DNA from: Rubrobacter calidifluminis
Lineage (GTDB): Bacteria > Actinomycetota > Rubrobacteria > Rubrobacterales > Rubrobacteraceae
Assembly (NCBI RefSeq): GCF_028617075.1
Contig: NZ_JAQKGV010000016.1
Location: 1 to 64,000 of the forward strand
Reading direction: 5' to 3'
Length of the DNA stretch: 64,000 nucleotides
A program made the position numbers and the translations under genes. Positions 8,642 through 16,003 of the stretch are shown one piece after another. The first letter of the stretch is position 1. Each line of letters begins with the position of its first letter. Under the pieces are notes generated by a model. The model worked only from the letters and a program-made list of their open reading frames with translations, did no database searches and was not told where the DNA came from.

Positions 8642-9476
8642 GTGCCCGCCATCCCACCATACCTCATCGAGCCTATCTGGCAACAGTTCTCTGCCCTGCT
8701 GCCCGAAAGGGAGGTTCATCACCCACTGGGATGCCATCGTCGACGCATACCAGACAGAGTAGTTTTCGAGAAGCTGGTGCAGGTTTTAGTGTATGGATGC
8801 GCCTACCGCAGGATCGCCGACGAGTCCTGCTCGGCCACCACCCTAAGAGACCGCCGCGACGAGTGGATCGACCTTGGAATCATCGAAGAGCTGCGCGAAA
8901 TAGTCCTCGAAGCCTACGACCGATACATAGGCCTTGAGCTTTCTGAGGTGGCCGTAGACGGTTGCATAACCAAAGCCCCTTGCGGAGGGGAAAAGGCGGG
9001 TAGAAGTCCGGTGGACCGGGGCGAAGGAGGCATCAAGCGCTCAATGGCGGTCGAGGCGGAGGGTATCCCCCTGGGAAGCATCACCGCTCCTGCCAACAAC
9101 CACGACTCGCCACTGTTGATCCCCACCCTCCAACGCGCTTTCGAGTCGGTAGGAACTTGGCCCCAGGAAGCGCGCGTGCACCTCGATCGTGGCTACGACT
9201 CCACCCTCACCCGAGAGCGCCTTTTGGGAGATCTCTTGCGCAAGAGATCTCCCAAAAGGGCAAATCTTCACCGCTTGGAGCGAGTAGACGCTGGGTGGTG
9301 GAGAGGACGGGCTCATGGCATAACGCCCATAAAAAGCTTGTGTGGTGCACGGAAAGGAGAGGGAGGGTGGTGGACTTCTGGGTGGCCTTCTCCGAGGTAA
9401 TCATCATCGTAGGAGGCTCATCAGGAAGGGATGGAGACGCTACCGTTGGGAAGGACGACCCACCCGATGCCCATGA
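8642..9476 (+). pseudogene. IS5-family transposase, two frameshifts
   Basis: GTG start at 8642. The first part (MPAIPPYLIEPIWQQF through LDRGYDSTLTRERLLGDLL) carries the first two DDE acidic residues (AVDG and LDRGYDS). The protein continues one frame lower with AQEISQKGK and RRWVVERTGSWHNAHK, holding the catalytic E and the W-x-ERT motif. A second shift near 9405-9410 moves to the third frame, which gives a plausible family C-terminus (RRLIRKGWRRYRWEG) and a TGA at 9474-9476. Each shift equals loss of one base. The first coincides with a perfect 40-bp palindrome at 9220-9259. Programmed frameshifting is unlikely because no good slippery heptamer is in register and two shifts are needed. Confidence 0.85.
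9220..9259. repeat. perfect 40-bp palindrome inside the IS5 transposase
   Basis: Left arm 9220-9239 (CCTTTTGGGAGATCTCTTGC) is the exact reverse complement of right arm 9240-9259, with no spacer. It sits where the transposase reading frame breaks, inside coding sequence and without a following T-run, so it is not a terminator. Confidence 0.97.
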
Positions 9477-9580
9477 TATGACCTATCCGTGCAAGCTCTT
9501 AGTACTAGTTTGCGGTGCGAAAAGAGCCGGTCCTGTAGGATTCCTATGCGCAAAAAGCCCACAGGACCGGGGCAATCACC

Positions 9581-10008
9581 ATGATAGTCGACCGATACGA
9601 TCCCATAAACCTCTTCGAGGAGTTGGTGCCCAAACTGGAGTTGGAATTCGAACCGGAGCTGGCCCGGCTCGATCGGCTGCTCGATGACGACGAACTCTTC
9701 GCGCTCGTCAAGGCGGATCTTCTCAAACGTTACCCCAACTCGGCAAAGCTGGGGCGGCACTCCACTCCCGCGGAGGTGATCCTGAGGATGTTGGTGGTCA
9801 AAAGGCTCTACGGATGGAGCTACGAGCAAACCGAGCATTTCGTCTCCGATTCAATCGTCTTGAGGCAGTTCTGTCGGTTGTACCTCGAGCCCACCCCGGA
9901 CGATACGACGCTCATCCGTTGGGCGAACACGATCGGGCCGAAAACGCTTGAGAGGCTCAACGACCGCGCCGTCGAGTTGGCCCGTTCTCTGAAGGTCACA
10001 AAAGGCCG
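9581..10008 (+). pseudogene. 5' part of DUF772-type transposase (IS5/ISNCY-like), split by IS3 element
   Basis: ATG at 9581. The product begins MIVDRYDPINLFEELVPKLE and has the DUF772 region (PAEVILRMLVVKRLYGWSYE, DSIVLRQFCRLYLE, PDDTTLIRWANTI) typical of large DDE transposases. It stops being homologous at KVTKGR, exactly where the IS3 element starts at 10009. Joining 10008 to 11285, after removing one target copy, restores KVTKGRKLRVDS in frame. An inverted pair CCGGTCCTGT/ACAGGACCGG at 9527-9536 and 9561-9570 just upstream may be part of the original left end. Confidence 0.85.
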
Positions 10009-10041
10009 TGGGATTCCCCCGCTAGAGCGGACACGTTGACC

Positions 10042-10920
10042 TTACGCGACCCTAGCTTCTTCTATTCTATCCTCCTCGAAGTCCGCAGGGCTCATGTAGC
10101 CTAACGACGAGTGCAGACGGCGGGTGTTGTAGAACGTCTCCAGGTAGTCGAAGATCGCCGTCTTCGCCGACTGCCTGGTTGGAAACTCCAGGTTGCTCAC
10201 CAGCTCCGCCTTCAACGTCGAAACGAAGCTCTCGGCCATGGCGTTGTCCAGGGCGCTCCCGGTCCTTCCCATAGACGGGGTGATGCCCACCTCCCTGAGC
10301 CTCTCCGAGAAGGAGAGCGCGGTGTACTGCACTCCCTGGTCCGAATGATGAACCAGCCCGGGAGCAGGCTTGCGCCTCCACACCGCCATTTGGAGGGCAT
10401 CCACCACGAGCTTGGTCCTCAAGTGGCTCTCCATCGCCCAGCCCACGATCCTTCTCGAATAGACGTCGAGGATGAAGGCGAGGTAGAGGAAACCTTCTCC
10501 GCTAGCGACGTATGTGATGTCCGCCACCCAGACCCTGTCCATCTGGGTAGCCGCGAAGTTTCTCTTCACAAGATCCTCGGCAGGAGCGGCACTCTTGCTC
10601 CGGCGAGTTGTTCCTCTTTGTCTGCCACGCATACAGCCCTGTAGTCCGGCCTCTCTCATGAGCCGCGCCACTCTCTTTCTCGAACAGCGCCTCCCGAGCG
10701 ACTTCAACTCGGCATGGACCCTCGGAGAACCGTAGGTCTCTCTGCTTCTGCGGTGGATCTCGCTGATCTTCTCGATGAGGATGGCGTCCTGGCGGCTCCT
10801 CCTGGATGGTGGCCTGCCCCTCCAGGCGTAGTAGCCACTGCGAGAGACTTCGAGCATCCGGCACAACAGCGCGACGGGTAGATGAGCCCTCTCCGCGTCG
10901 ATGAACCTGAAGAGGTTCAC
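10042..10920 (-). CDS. IS3 family transposase OrfB (DDE integrase domain)
   Basis: A 292-residue protein with an HTH_21-like N-terminus ([20 protein letters not shown]) and an rve integrase core. The catalytic triad is visible as WVADITYV (D), [11 protein letters not shown] (D) and [14 protein letters not shown] (E). Its GTG start (10920) overlaps the orfA stop as GTGA, so it may start by coupling. The frame is also open upstream through the end of orfA, so an OrfAB fusion by -1 frameshifting (CGAAAAG near the overlap) is possible, as is usual in IS3 elements. All catalytic residues are present and the gene looks active. Confidence 0.93.
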   Translation of the reverse strand: MNLFRFIDAERAHLPVALLCRMLEVSRSGYYAWRGRPPSRRSRQDAILIEKISEIHRRSRETYGSPRVHAELKSLGRRCSRKRVARLMREAGLQGCMRGRQRGTTRRSKSAAPAEDLVKRNFAATQMDRVWVADITYVASGEGFLYLAFILDVYSRRIVGWAMESHLRTKLVVDALQMAVWRRKPAPGLVHHSDQGVQYTALSFSERLREVGITPSMGRTGSALDNAMAESFVSTLKAELVSNLEFPTRQSAKTAIFDYLETFYNTRRLHSSLGYMSPADFEEDRIEEARVA

Positions 10921-11210
10921 CGAATCCCGTCCTCCCTGGCGAAGAAGGCTGCTGCTTTTCGCAAAACTTCCTTTTCCTGCTTGAGGATGCGGTTCTCCCG
11001 ACGAAGCCTGCTCAGTTCCTCGCGCTCTTCAGTGCTCAGCCCTTCGCGCTCACCTGCGTCGATCTCGTGCTGCTTGATCCATCTTCTTAGCGACTCGGTA
11101 GCCACTCCGAGATCTTTAGCAAGCCCTGAGATTGACTTGCCCGAGGAGCGATAGAGGCGGACAGCCTCCCGCTTGAACTCTGGTGGGTAGTGTGGTGTTG
11201 GTCCCGGCAC
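10917..11210 (-). CDS. IS3 family transposase OrfA (HTH and leucine zipper)
   Basis: A 97-residue protein, GTG start at 11210. An HTH_Tnp_1 motif ([33 protein letters not shown]) is followed by a leucine-zipper-like helix ([26 protein letters not shown]). It binds the element ends and multimerises with OrfB in IS3 family members. Its stop overlaps the orfB start by 3 bases. Confidence 0.93.
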   Translation of the reverse strand: MPGPTPHYPPEFKREAVRLYRSSGKSISGLAKDLGVATESLRRWIKQHEIDAGEREGLSTEEREELSRLRRENRILKQEKEVLRKAAAFFAREDGIR

Positions 11211-11280
11211 TGTGTGGACCCCCTTTCTGGGAACTCAATAGTCCCCACTTTAGAGTGTCCGTCTTACCGGGGGAAGCCCA

Positions 11281-11605
11281 GCCGCAAGCTGAGGGTGGAT
11301 TCCATGGTGGTAGAGACGAATATCCATCATCCTACCGACAGCGCCCTTCTTAGCAACGGGGTTCGGGTCATCAGCCGACTCTTGAGACGAGCGAAGAAGG
11401 TTTTGCCGACCGAGGTTGCCGGCCGGTTGGGCAAGGAGGCCTTTCGTACCCGCAACCGGAGCGTGAGGCGCACGGCTCAAAGGCTGCACAGGATCGCCCG
11501 GCGCAAAGGTGAGGACGCCGAAAAGGAACTCAAAGAGGCTTACCGGAAGCTGATCGGCATAACCCGCTCGATACCGCCCGTGCCCTCGAAGAAGCCCTCG
11601 GTTGA
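11281..11605 (+). pseudogene. 3' remnant of the DUF772-type transposase
   Basis: It continues the frame of 9581-10008 after the IS3 element: RKLRVDSMVVETNIHHPTD then VISRLLRRAKK and AEKELKEAYRKLIGITRS. Near 11568 a one-base loss moves the homology to another frame (DTARALEEALG), ending at TGA 11603-11605. The remaining C-terminal DDE part of a normal copy (about 450 or more residues) is absent, so the element lost its right end before or at formation of the adjacent tRNA-side junction. Confidence 0.75.
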
Positions 11606-11621
11606 GGGGTGCAGTAAACGG

Positions 11622-11641
11622 CCCCGGCGAGAAAGCCGGGG
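11622..11641 (-). terminator. probable original terminator of the tRNA-Leu gene
   Basis: A 7-bp GC stem (CCCCGGC/GCCGGGG) with a 6-nt loop lies 52 nt beyond the 3' end of the displaced tRNA-Leu fragment at 11693-11747. On the minus strand it is followed by CCGTTTAC, a weak T-rich tail. It is probably the host terminator carried away from the tRNA by integration. Confidence 0.45.
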
Positions 11642-11692
11642 TATCCTCTTTGTGGCTCAGATTTTCGCCGTTTTTGCAGAGATTTCGTCTGG

Positions 11693-11747
11693 TGCCGGAG
11701 GTGGGACTCGAACCCACACGACCTTGCGGCCACCGGATTTTGAGTCC
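11693..11747 (-). repeat. attachment site, displaced 3' half of tRNA-Leu
   Basis: Matches the 3' half of the intact tRNA-Leu gene. The T arm and acceptor (11693-11720) and the anticodon-stem core (11729-11747) are identical, while the variable arm differs (GCAA loop here, CTAGA loop in the intact gene) and is one base shorter. After excision through the 19-bp core this half would rejoin the 5' half at 19201-19229, so it is probably the native host 3' half. Confidence 0.9.
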
Positions 11748-11859
11748 TCACCTTCTTGTTCTGATGCATCCTGCCGTGTTGGGAAATCCGGCTTATACAA
11801 AGGGAATTCGGCCGTCAAGCCGGCGTCACTGTCCTACCGTGTACGGCCCTGTTCTGGCT

Positions 11860-11882
11860 CTACTGCTGCCACTACTGCTGCC
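11860..11882 (+). repeat. integrase arm-type site pair, left end
   Basis: Two direct copies of CTACTGCTGCC at 11860-11870 and 11872-11882, one base apart. The same pair in the same orientation recurs at the integrase end (19047-19068). The distance to the core is about 113 bp here and about 114 bp there. Confidence 0.8.
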
Positions 11883-11954
11883 ACCTCAAAGGGGCGTATT
11901 GGGCGTAAAGGGGACAGGATAGAATAGTAACGATGTACCACAGAACACAATAGA

Positions 11955-11996
11955 GAGGAGGCGCGGCGCGGGCCACTCCGCCGAAGAGCCCGCGCC
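11955..11996 (+). promoter_or_regulatory. leader hairpin between Shine-Dalgarno and start of the 12006 gene
   Basis: GAGGAGG (11955-11961) is the only good ribosome site before the ATG at 12006 but lies 44 nt away. Between them is a 9-bp GC stem (GGCGCGGGC 11965-11973, GCCCGCGCC 11988-11996) with a 14-nt loop. If the hairpin folds, the effective distance from ribosome site to ATG falls to about 12 nt. Confidence 0.5.
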
Positions 11997-12005
11997 ACAG
12001 TCAGC

Positions 12006-12758
12006 ATGGAGAGTTTAGCAGAGCCGGCCTGGACTGGAGGGTGTACAGGAGGAGCCCCGGCTTGCACTGATCTACTGCAAGATCCCGTCGGCGTGTTGAG
12101 TGATCCTAAGCGGTGGCCCAACCATCTTTGCTATGAGGCGTTCCTGCGGGAGAGTACGGTGCGGTGGGCACACCAGGCATACGATCGGTGGGTAAGAGTG
12201 ACAGGCAGAGAACTAACCGCCGCCGACGAGATAAGCATAAAGCGGTGGCTCGGGAGTTGGCCCCTGCCTGTAGGCTTGAGGCATCCGCAAGCGCCAGAGC
12301 CTTCGGGCATGTTACACCTTGAAGGCCATCAGGAGGCACTCTGGGCACTGCGAATCCACAAGAAGGGCTCAACATACCTCGGCAGTGTAGTAGATATCTT
12401 CGGCCTGGCGGCGTACCGTTCGAGTGAGGATGAACCCATCTCCCCCGGAAGTACAGCGTACGCCCTGTGGGGAGAAGACACATCCCTGCTTGATCTGGTC
12501 TACGCGGCCGAACGCTGGTGGTCTCGGGGCTTTGTGCAAGATCTCCATTTCGTCCGGGGGCGTCCCAGAGGTACGGGAACGTGGGCGTCCGCCCAAGCGT
12601 TTGAGAGCGACTTACGAACAGCTGTGAAAAGCCTGAATACGAAACAGGAAATGATAACCCAAGAGAAAGTTGCCGGCCTGCTGCATTGTGACGTTGCAAC
12701 GCTGAAGCGATGGCTCAAACGCTGCGGCATTAATTGGCGAGACATTAAAACGTTCTAG
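12006..12758 (+). CDS. hypothetical protein of the integrative element
   Basis: A 250-residue protein if it starts at the ATG 12006; an internal GTG at about 12093 is also possible. I do not recognise the family. The first 30 residues are cysteine- and glycine-rich and may not be translated. The middle is alpha-helical with aromatic clusters (WPNHLCYEAFL, VRWAHQAYDRWVRV). The C-terminus (TQEKVAGLLHCDVATLKRWLKRCG) has the spacing of a helix-turn-helix, so DNA binding is plausible. First gene of the element on the plus strand, 137 nt before the excisionase-like gene. Confidence 0.6.
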   Translation: MESLAEPAWTGGCTGGAPACTDLLQDPVGVLSDPKRWPNHLCYEAFLRESTVRWAHQAYDRWVRVTGRELTAADEISIKRWLGSWPLPVGLRHPQAPEPSGMLHLEGHQEALWALRIHKKGSTYLGSVVDIFGLAAYRSSEDEPISPGSTAYALWGEDTSLLDLVYAAERWWSRGFVQDLHFVRGRPRGTGTWASAQAFESDLRTAVKSLNTKQEMITQEKVAGLLHCDVATLKRWLKRCGINWRDIKTF

Positions 12759-12895
12759 TCCGCTCTTTCTTGCGCTTCATACCCTTGTGTGACGCTTGTG
12801 TATCACTTTTTTGCGCTGTTTCTGCTCTCGAATGTGTTCATAGAGCGCTCTAGAGTCGAGTGCATGTAGATGTAAAAGAGCTCATGGAGGCCGGC
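12759..12895. other. intergenic region before the excisionase-like gene
   Basis: 137 nt, relatively AT-rich for this genome. It contains two related words, TTGTGTGACG and TTGTGTATCAC (about 12784-12807), and a short inverted run GAGCGCTC. These could be repressor or Xis sites and it probably holds the promoter of the replication genes, but no clear -35/-10 pair is seen. Confidence 0.4.
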
Positions 12896-13096
12896 ATGAA
12901 CACGAGAGAAAAGCAGCGCGACTGGCTCACGGTCAAAGAAGTCGCGGAGGAGCTCCACATCCCGCGCACTCGCGCTTACGAGCTAATCTCACGCGGCGAG
13001 CTTCCAGCGGTCCGGATCGGCGAGCGCTCCATCCGGGTCAACCGGCGCGAGCTCGAAGAGTTCTTGCTCTCCGAGCGGCGCTACATCAACAGATAA
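12896..13096 (+). CDS. excisionase-family HTH protein
   Basis: A 66-residue protein. ATG 12896 is chosen because GGAGG lies at 12885-12889; the frame is open to 12860. DWLTVKEVAEELHIPRTRAYELI then ELPAVRIGERSIRVNRRELEEFL is the classic MerR-like winged-helix of the excisionase/AlpA family. In integrative elements such proteins direct excision with the integrase or activate the replication module. It is placed directly upstream of the primase genes, so either role fits. Confidence 0.85.
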   Translation: MNTREKQRDWLTVKEVAEELHIPRTRAYELISRGELPAVRIGERSIRVNRRELEEFLLSERRYINR

Positions 13097-13127
13097 AGCC
13101 CCGCCGGGGCCGGAGGGGCTGAAGCTG

Positions 13128-13307
13128 ATGCAAGTGTACAGCAACTTTCGCGAATCCGAAGTACTGGTTGAGCTTCGCGATTTTCTGGCCTGGAATCTCG
13201 AACTCGAGCCCGGGCCGGAGGAGCTCGCGGAGGCGCTCGGCGCGGACGTGTTCGCCGTTGAAGCTGCGCTCGAAGCGCTCGTGCTCGATGGGGAGCTGCT
13301 CGCATGA
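13128..13307 (+). CDS. 59-residue ORF coupled to the primase
   Basis: Starts MQVYSNFRESEVLVELRDFL and ends VLDGELLA. A GGAGGGG Shine-Dalgarno lies about 10 nt before the ATG. Its TGA overlaps the primase ATG as ATGA. The protein is acidic and helical, and the second half (PEELAEALGADVFAVEAALEAL) has the pattern of a small winged helix or ribbon HTH. It is too short to classify. Tight coupling suggests it acts with the primase, perhaps as a loader or regulator. Confidence 0.65.
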   Translation: MQVYSNFRESEVLVELRDFLAWNLELEPGPEELAEALGADVFAVEAALEALVLDGELLA

Positions 13308-16003
13308 GCATCTTCGAGCAGCTGCGCGAGCAGATATCGCTTCAGGAGCTCGCGGGACGCTTTACTGAGCTCAAACCTTCGGGAGGCAAGCTCAAGGGGC
13401 GTTGTCCGTTTGCGGATCACAGGGACGAAGAGCCAAGCTTCTACGTCTACCCGGACAACAGGTTCCATTGCTTCGGCTGCAGACGGCACGGCGATGTCGT
13501 CGATTTTTGGGCCGGCATGCAGGGCCTGGAGCTTGGCATCGAGGCTGCGCGGGCTCTGACACGGGAGTACGGCATCGAGCTGCCAGAGAATCAGGACCCT
13601 GAAGCGGCGAGGAAAGCCCAGAAGCGCCGCAGCGCGGAGGAGCGCTACCTGGAGCAGGCGGAGACATGCCACAGGGCTCTCAAGAGGCACCGGCACGTGA
13701 AGGAGTGGTGGGAAGGCCGCGGCTTTGGTGAAGCGCTGCAGAAGCACTTCCTGCTTGGCACCAACAGAGATGGCACCGAGGCGGTGATCCCGTTCTGGAA
13801 CCAGGGAAGGGCGCAGGGGATCATCCGCCGCAAGCTCGAAGGAGAGCCGAAGTACATCCTCCCGCGGACGGAGGACCTCGCCTGTGGCCACCGGCCGCTG
13901 TTCATCCCCGGCCCTGCCCACGGCGACGTGTTCCTCGTCGAAGGATACGTGGATGCTCTGGCTCTGACCGCACTCGGACAGAGCGCCGTGGCAGTCGGAG
14001 GTACCGGAATGAGCCGGGAGCAGCGCGAGGACCTGCTGCACCTTCCAGGATCTCTCTACATCCTGCCCGATGCCGACGCCGAGGGAGAAAGAGCAGCCCG
14101 CGTGTGGCTGCGTGCGCTCTACCCCAAAGCGCTCCTCTGCCCCGCGTCCTACGGCGAGGGATGTAAGGACGCCGCGGATCTCTACCAGGCGAGACGAGAG
14201 GAAGCGCGGGAGGTCCTGGAGGGCCTCAAGGCCAATGCGGTAGATGCTCTCGCTCTGGAGCTCTCCGAAGCCCGCGCAGGCAGGAACAGCCTCGATGCCT
14301 ACAGAAGGTGCAAAGAGAAGATCCTGCCGCTCCTTGTAGAGCTCGGAGATCCCGGTGAGCGGGATGCCGCGCTGCATGACGTTGCGGCCAGGCTCAAGCT
14401 CTCCATAAAGCCTCTGCGGCACGCTCTTGACGGGCTGCGTGCGGAGCGTTCCGCAAGCCTCAAGGCCGAAGCCGAACCGGGCGGCGATGACGCCGGAGTG
14501 CCGACGCCGGGAAGCAAGCGCTACGAACGCGCCATGGAACTCCTGCATGATCCTCACCTGCTTGATCGCGCCGCGCAGGACATGGAGCAGCTCGGCCACG
14601 TCGGAGAGCCGGTAGCAAAACGACTCGCGTTCGTCTGCGCAGTCTCTGCCAGAAGCGGCAACCCCATCCAGCCCTCCACACACGCTCAGAGCTCGGCCGG
14701 TAAGAACTTCCTCTGGGATACCGTCCTCTCGCTCCTGCCGCCCGAGATGGTAATAAGACGCAGCGGGCTCTCGGCCAAAGCACTCTTCCGCACCCAGGCT
14801 TCGCTCGAGGGCGCGGTTCTCTACATCCAGGAAGTATCCGGCTCAGAGGACGCCGAGTACACGATCCGCGTCATGCAGTCAGACGGCAGGCTCGAGTACG
14901 AAGCCACCGAGAAGATGCCCGACGGCTCGATGAAAAACGTCGTGCACCAGACCGAGGGGCCCACGGTGGTGGTGCAGACCACGACCAGAAGCCACCTCCA
15001 CCCGGAGAACGAAACCAGGGTGTTCCCGATCTACCTGGACGAATCCGAGCACCAGACCGCGCGCATCGTAGAGAGCATCCTCCAGGAAGCCGCCGGCGGC
15101 GGTGTAGGAGGTGAGACGCGAGAGAGCATCGTAAGCCGCTGGCACGACGCCATAAGGCTCCTCGAACCCGCTTCGGTGGTGATCCCCTACGCCGACAGGA
15201 TAGAGATACCCAGCTCCCCGCTGCGCATCCGACGCGACGCCCGTCGGCTCATAGACGTCGTCAGAGTCATAGCCTGGCTCCACCAGCACCAGAGAGACCG
15301 CAACCCCGAAGGCCACATCATCGCAACCGAAGAAGACTTCCACGAAGCCCTCCGGCTCGTCAGCGAATCGCTCAGGAGAGCCTGGCAGACCCTCACGCCG
15401 GCAGAAGAAGCCGTCCTCAGGACCATCCGCGAGCTGCCCGAGCAACTGCGCACGAAGGGCTTCAGACGCCGCGATCTAGACGTCAAAGGACTGTCGGACA
15501 GGAGCGTGAAGCTGGCGTTGAAATCACTTACCGACACCGGCTACCTCGACTGCGACGGCCGGGCAGGGCCGCAGGGCTACACCTACACCCTCGCAAGAGA
15601 CGCCGAAAAAATTTCTTTGGGTATATCTCTCTGCCCGTTGCCCGATAGCAGAGAATCCAGCTTATCTAAGCCGAATACTACCGGGCAAGAGGCATTTGCC
15701 CAATATTGCCCGATACCCGATAAAGAGCAGACAGCAGGCGTTAACGGGCAATCGGGCAAAAGCGGGCAAAACGGCCATTGCCCGATAAAAGATCCCGATT
15801 TGCAGGAAAAACGTACTATCGGGCAATCGGGCAACCCGGTAACCGAAGAAAAAATTTTCTGGGACGAGGAGCTTGCCTGCAAAGCGCATGCCCGGACGCA
15901 ATGCGAGGAGTGTTGGCGGCGGGTGCACAAGCTCAAACACGAAGGCATGGCCAAGGATTGGGCGATCGCGGAGGTGATGAAGACGGGAGATGAGCTATTT
16001 TGA
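13304..16003 (+). CDS. primase/helicase replication protein of the element (CHC2 zinc finger, TOPRIM)
   Basis: An 899-residue protein. A CHC2-type zinc finger is formed by C34, H39, C56 and C59. The TOPRIM fold shows VEGYVDAL (E213) and LPDADAEG (D255, D257). A P-loop-like SSAGKN (463-468) followed by GAVLYIQE suggests an ATPase, shorter than usual Walker A. Residues about 690-760 look like a winged helix (RDLDVKGLSDRSVKLALKSL). The tail has a possible metal knot (CKAHARTQCEEC). Residues about 776-844 are low-complexity because the DNA there is an iteron array. A fused primase-helicase is the usual initiator of satellites and small integrative plasmids. It probably replicates the excised circle. 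Its stop overlaps the next start. Confidence 0.9.
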   Translation: MSIFEQLREQISLQELAGRFTELKPSGGKLKGRCPFADHRDEEPSFYVYPDNRFHCFGCRRHGDVVDFWAGMQGLELGIEAARALTREYGIELPENQDPEAARKAQKRRSAEERYLEQAETCHRALKRHRHVKEWWEGRGFGEALQKHFLLGTNRDGTEAVIPFWNQGRAQGIIRRKLEGEPKYILPRTEDLACGHRPLFIPGPAHGDVFLVEGYVDALALTALGQSAVAVGGTGMSREQREDLLHLPGSLYILPDADAEGERAARVWLRALYPKALLCPASYGEGCKDAADLYQARREEAREVLEGLKANAVDALALELSEARAGRNSLDAYRRCKEKILPLLVELGDPGERDAALHDVAARLKLSIKPLRHALDGLRAERSASLKAEAEPGGDDAGVPTPGSKRYERAMELLHDPHLLDRAAQDMEQLGHVGEPVAKRLAFVCAVSARSGNPIQPSTHAQSSAGKNFLWDTVLSLLPPEMVIRRSGLSAKALFRTQASLEGAVLYIQEVSGSEDAEYTIRVMQSDGRLEYEATEKMPDGSMKNVVHQTEGPTVVVQTTTRSHLHPENETRVFPIYLDESEHQTARIVESILQEAAGGGVGGETRESIVSRWHDAIRLLEPASVVIPYADRIEIPSSPLRIRRDARRLIDVVRVIAWLHQHQRDRNPEGHIIATEEDFHEALRLVSESLRRAWQTLTPAEEAVLRTIRELPEQLRTKGFRRRDLDVKGLSDRSVKLALKSLTDTGYLDCDGRAGPQGYTYTLARDAEKISLGISLCPLPDSRESSLSKPNTTGQEAFAQYCPIPDKEQTAGVNGQSGKSGQNGHCPIKDPDLQEKRTIGQSGNPVTEEKIFWDEELACKAHARTQCEECWRRVHKLKHEGMAKDWAIAEVMKTGDELF
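15631..15834. repeat. iteron array, candidate replication origin
   Basis: Six perfect copies of ATCGGGCAA or its complement: 15638-15646 (-), 15706-15714 (-), 15751-15759 (+), 15778-15786 (-), 15818-15826 (+) and 15826-15834 (+). There are at least four one- or two-base variants at 15681, 15696, 15743 and 15761. The array is flanked by AT-rich words AAAAATTTC (15606-15614) and AAAAAATTTTC (15849-15859). It lies entirely inside the primase reading frame. Mixed orientation and AT flanks are typical of iteron origins bound by their own initiator. Confidence 0.75.

Larger units (their letters stand above)
8539..9498 (+). mobile_element. IS5-family insertion sequence, 960 bp, inactivated
   Basis: The element is bounded by 17-bp terminal inverted repeats, GAGCTTGCGCGGATAGG at 8539-8555 and its complement at 9482-9498 with one mismatch (G/A). 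Both ends are flanked by TTA (8536-8538 and 9499-9501), a 3-bp TNA target duplication as expected for the IS1031 subgroup of IS5. Its single transposase gene is broken by two one-base shifts, so this copy is not autonomous. It landed just downstream of the alpha/beta hydrolase. Confidence 0.88.
10009..11280 (-). mobile_element. IS3-family insertion sequence, 1272 bp, intact
   Basis: The ends read TGGGATTCCCCCG (left, from 10009) and the complement of TGGGCTTCCCCCG (right, to 11280). Imperfect inverted repeats extend about 27 bp. A 4-bp target duplication GCCG flanks it (10005-10008 and 11281-11284). It carries orfA and orfB on the minus strand. Precise removal restores the reading frame of the DUF772 transposase it interrupts, so it is the younger insertion. 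Confidence 0.92.

Noticed and set aside
9220-9300. Programmed -1 frameshift in the IS5 transposase stimulated by the palindrome
   Set aside because: No in-register slippery heptamer and a second, unrelated shift near 9408 would also be needed, so simple decay is more likely.
11530-11927. Small open frames between the transposase remnant and the first element gene
   Set aside because: They run across the displaced tRNA fragment and the arm sites and have no ribosome site or coding character.
15631-15834. CRISPR array
   Set aside because: Repeats are only 9 bp, in both orientations, irregularly spaced and within a coding frame. No cas genes. They fit iterons.
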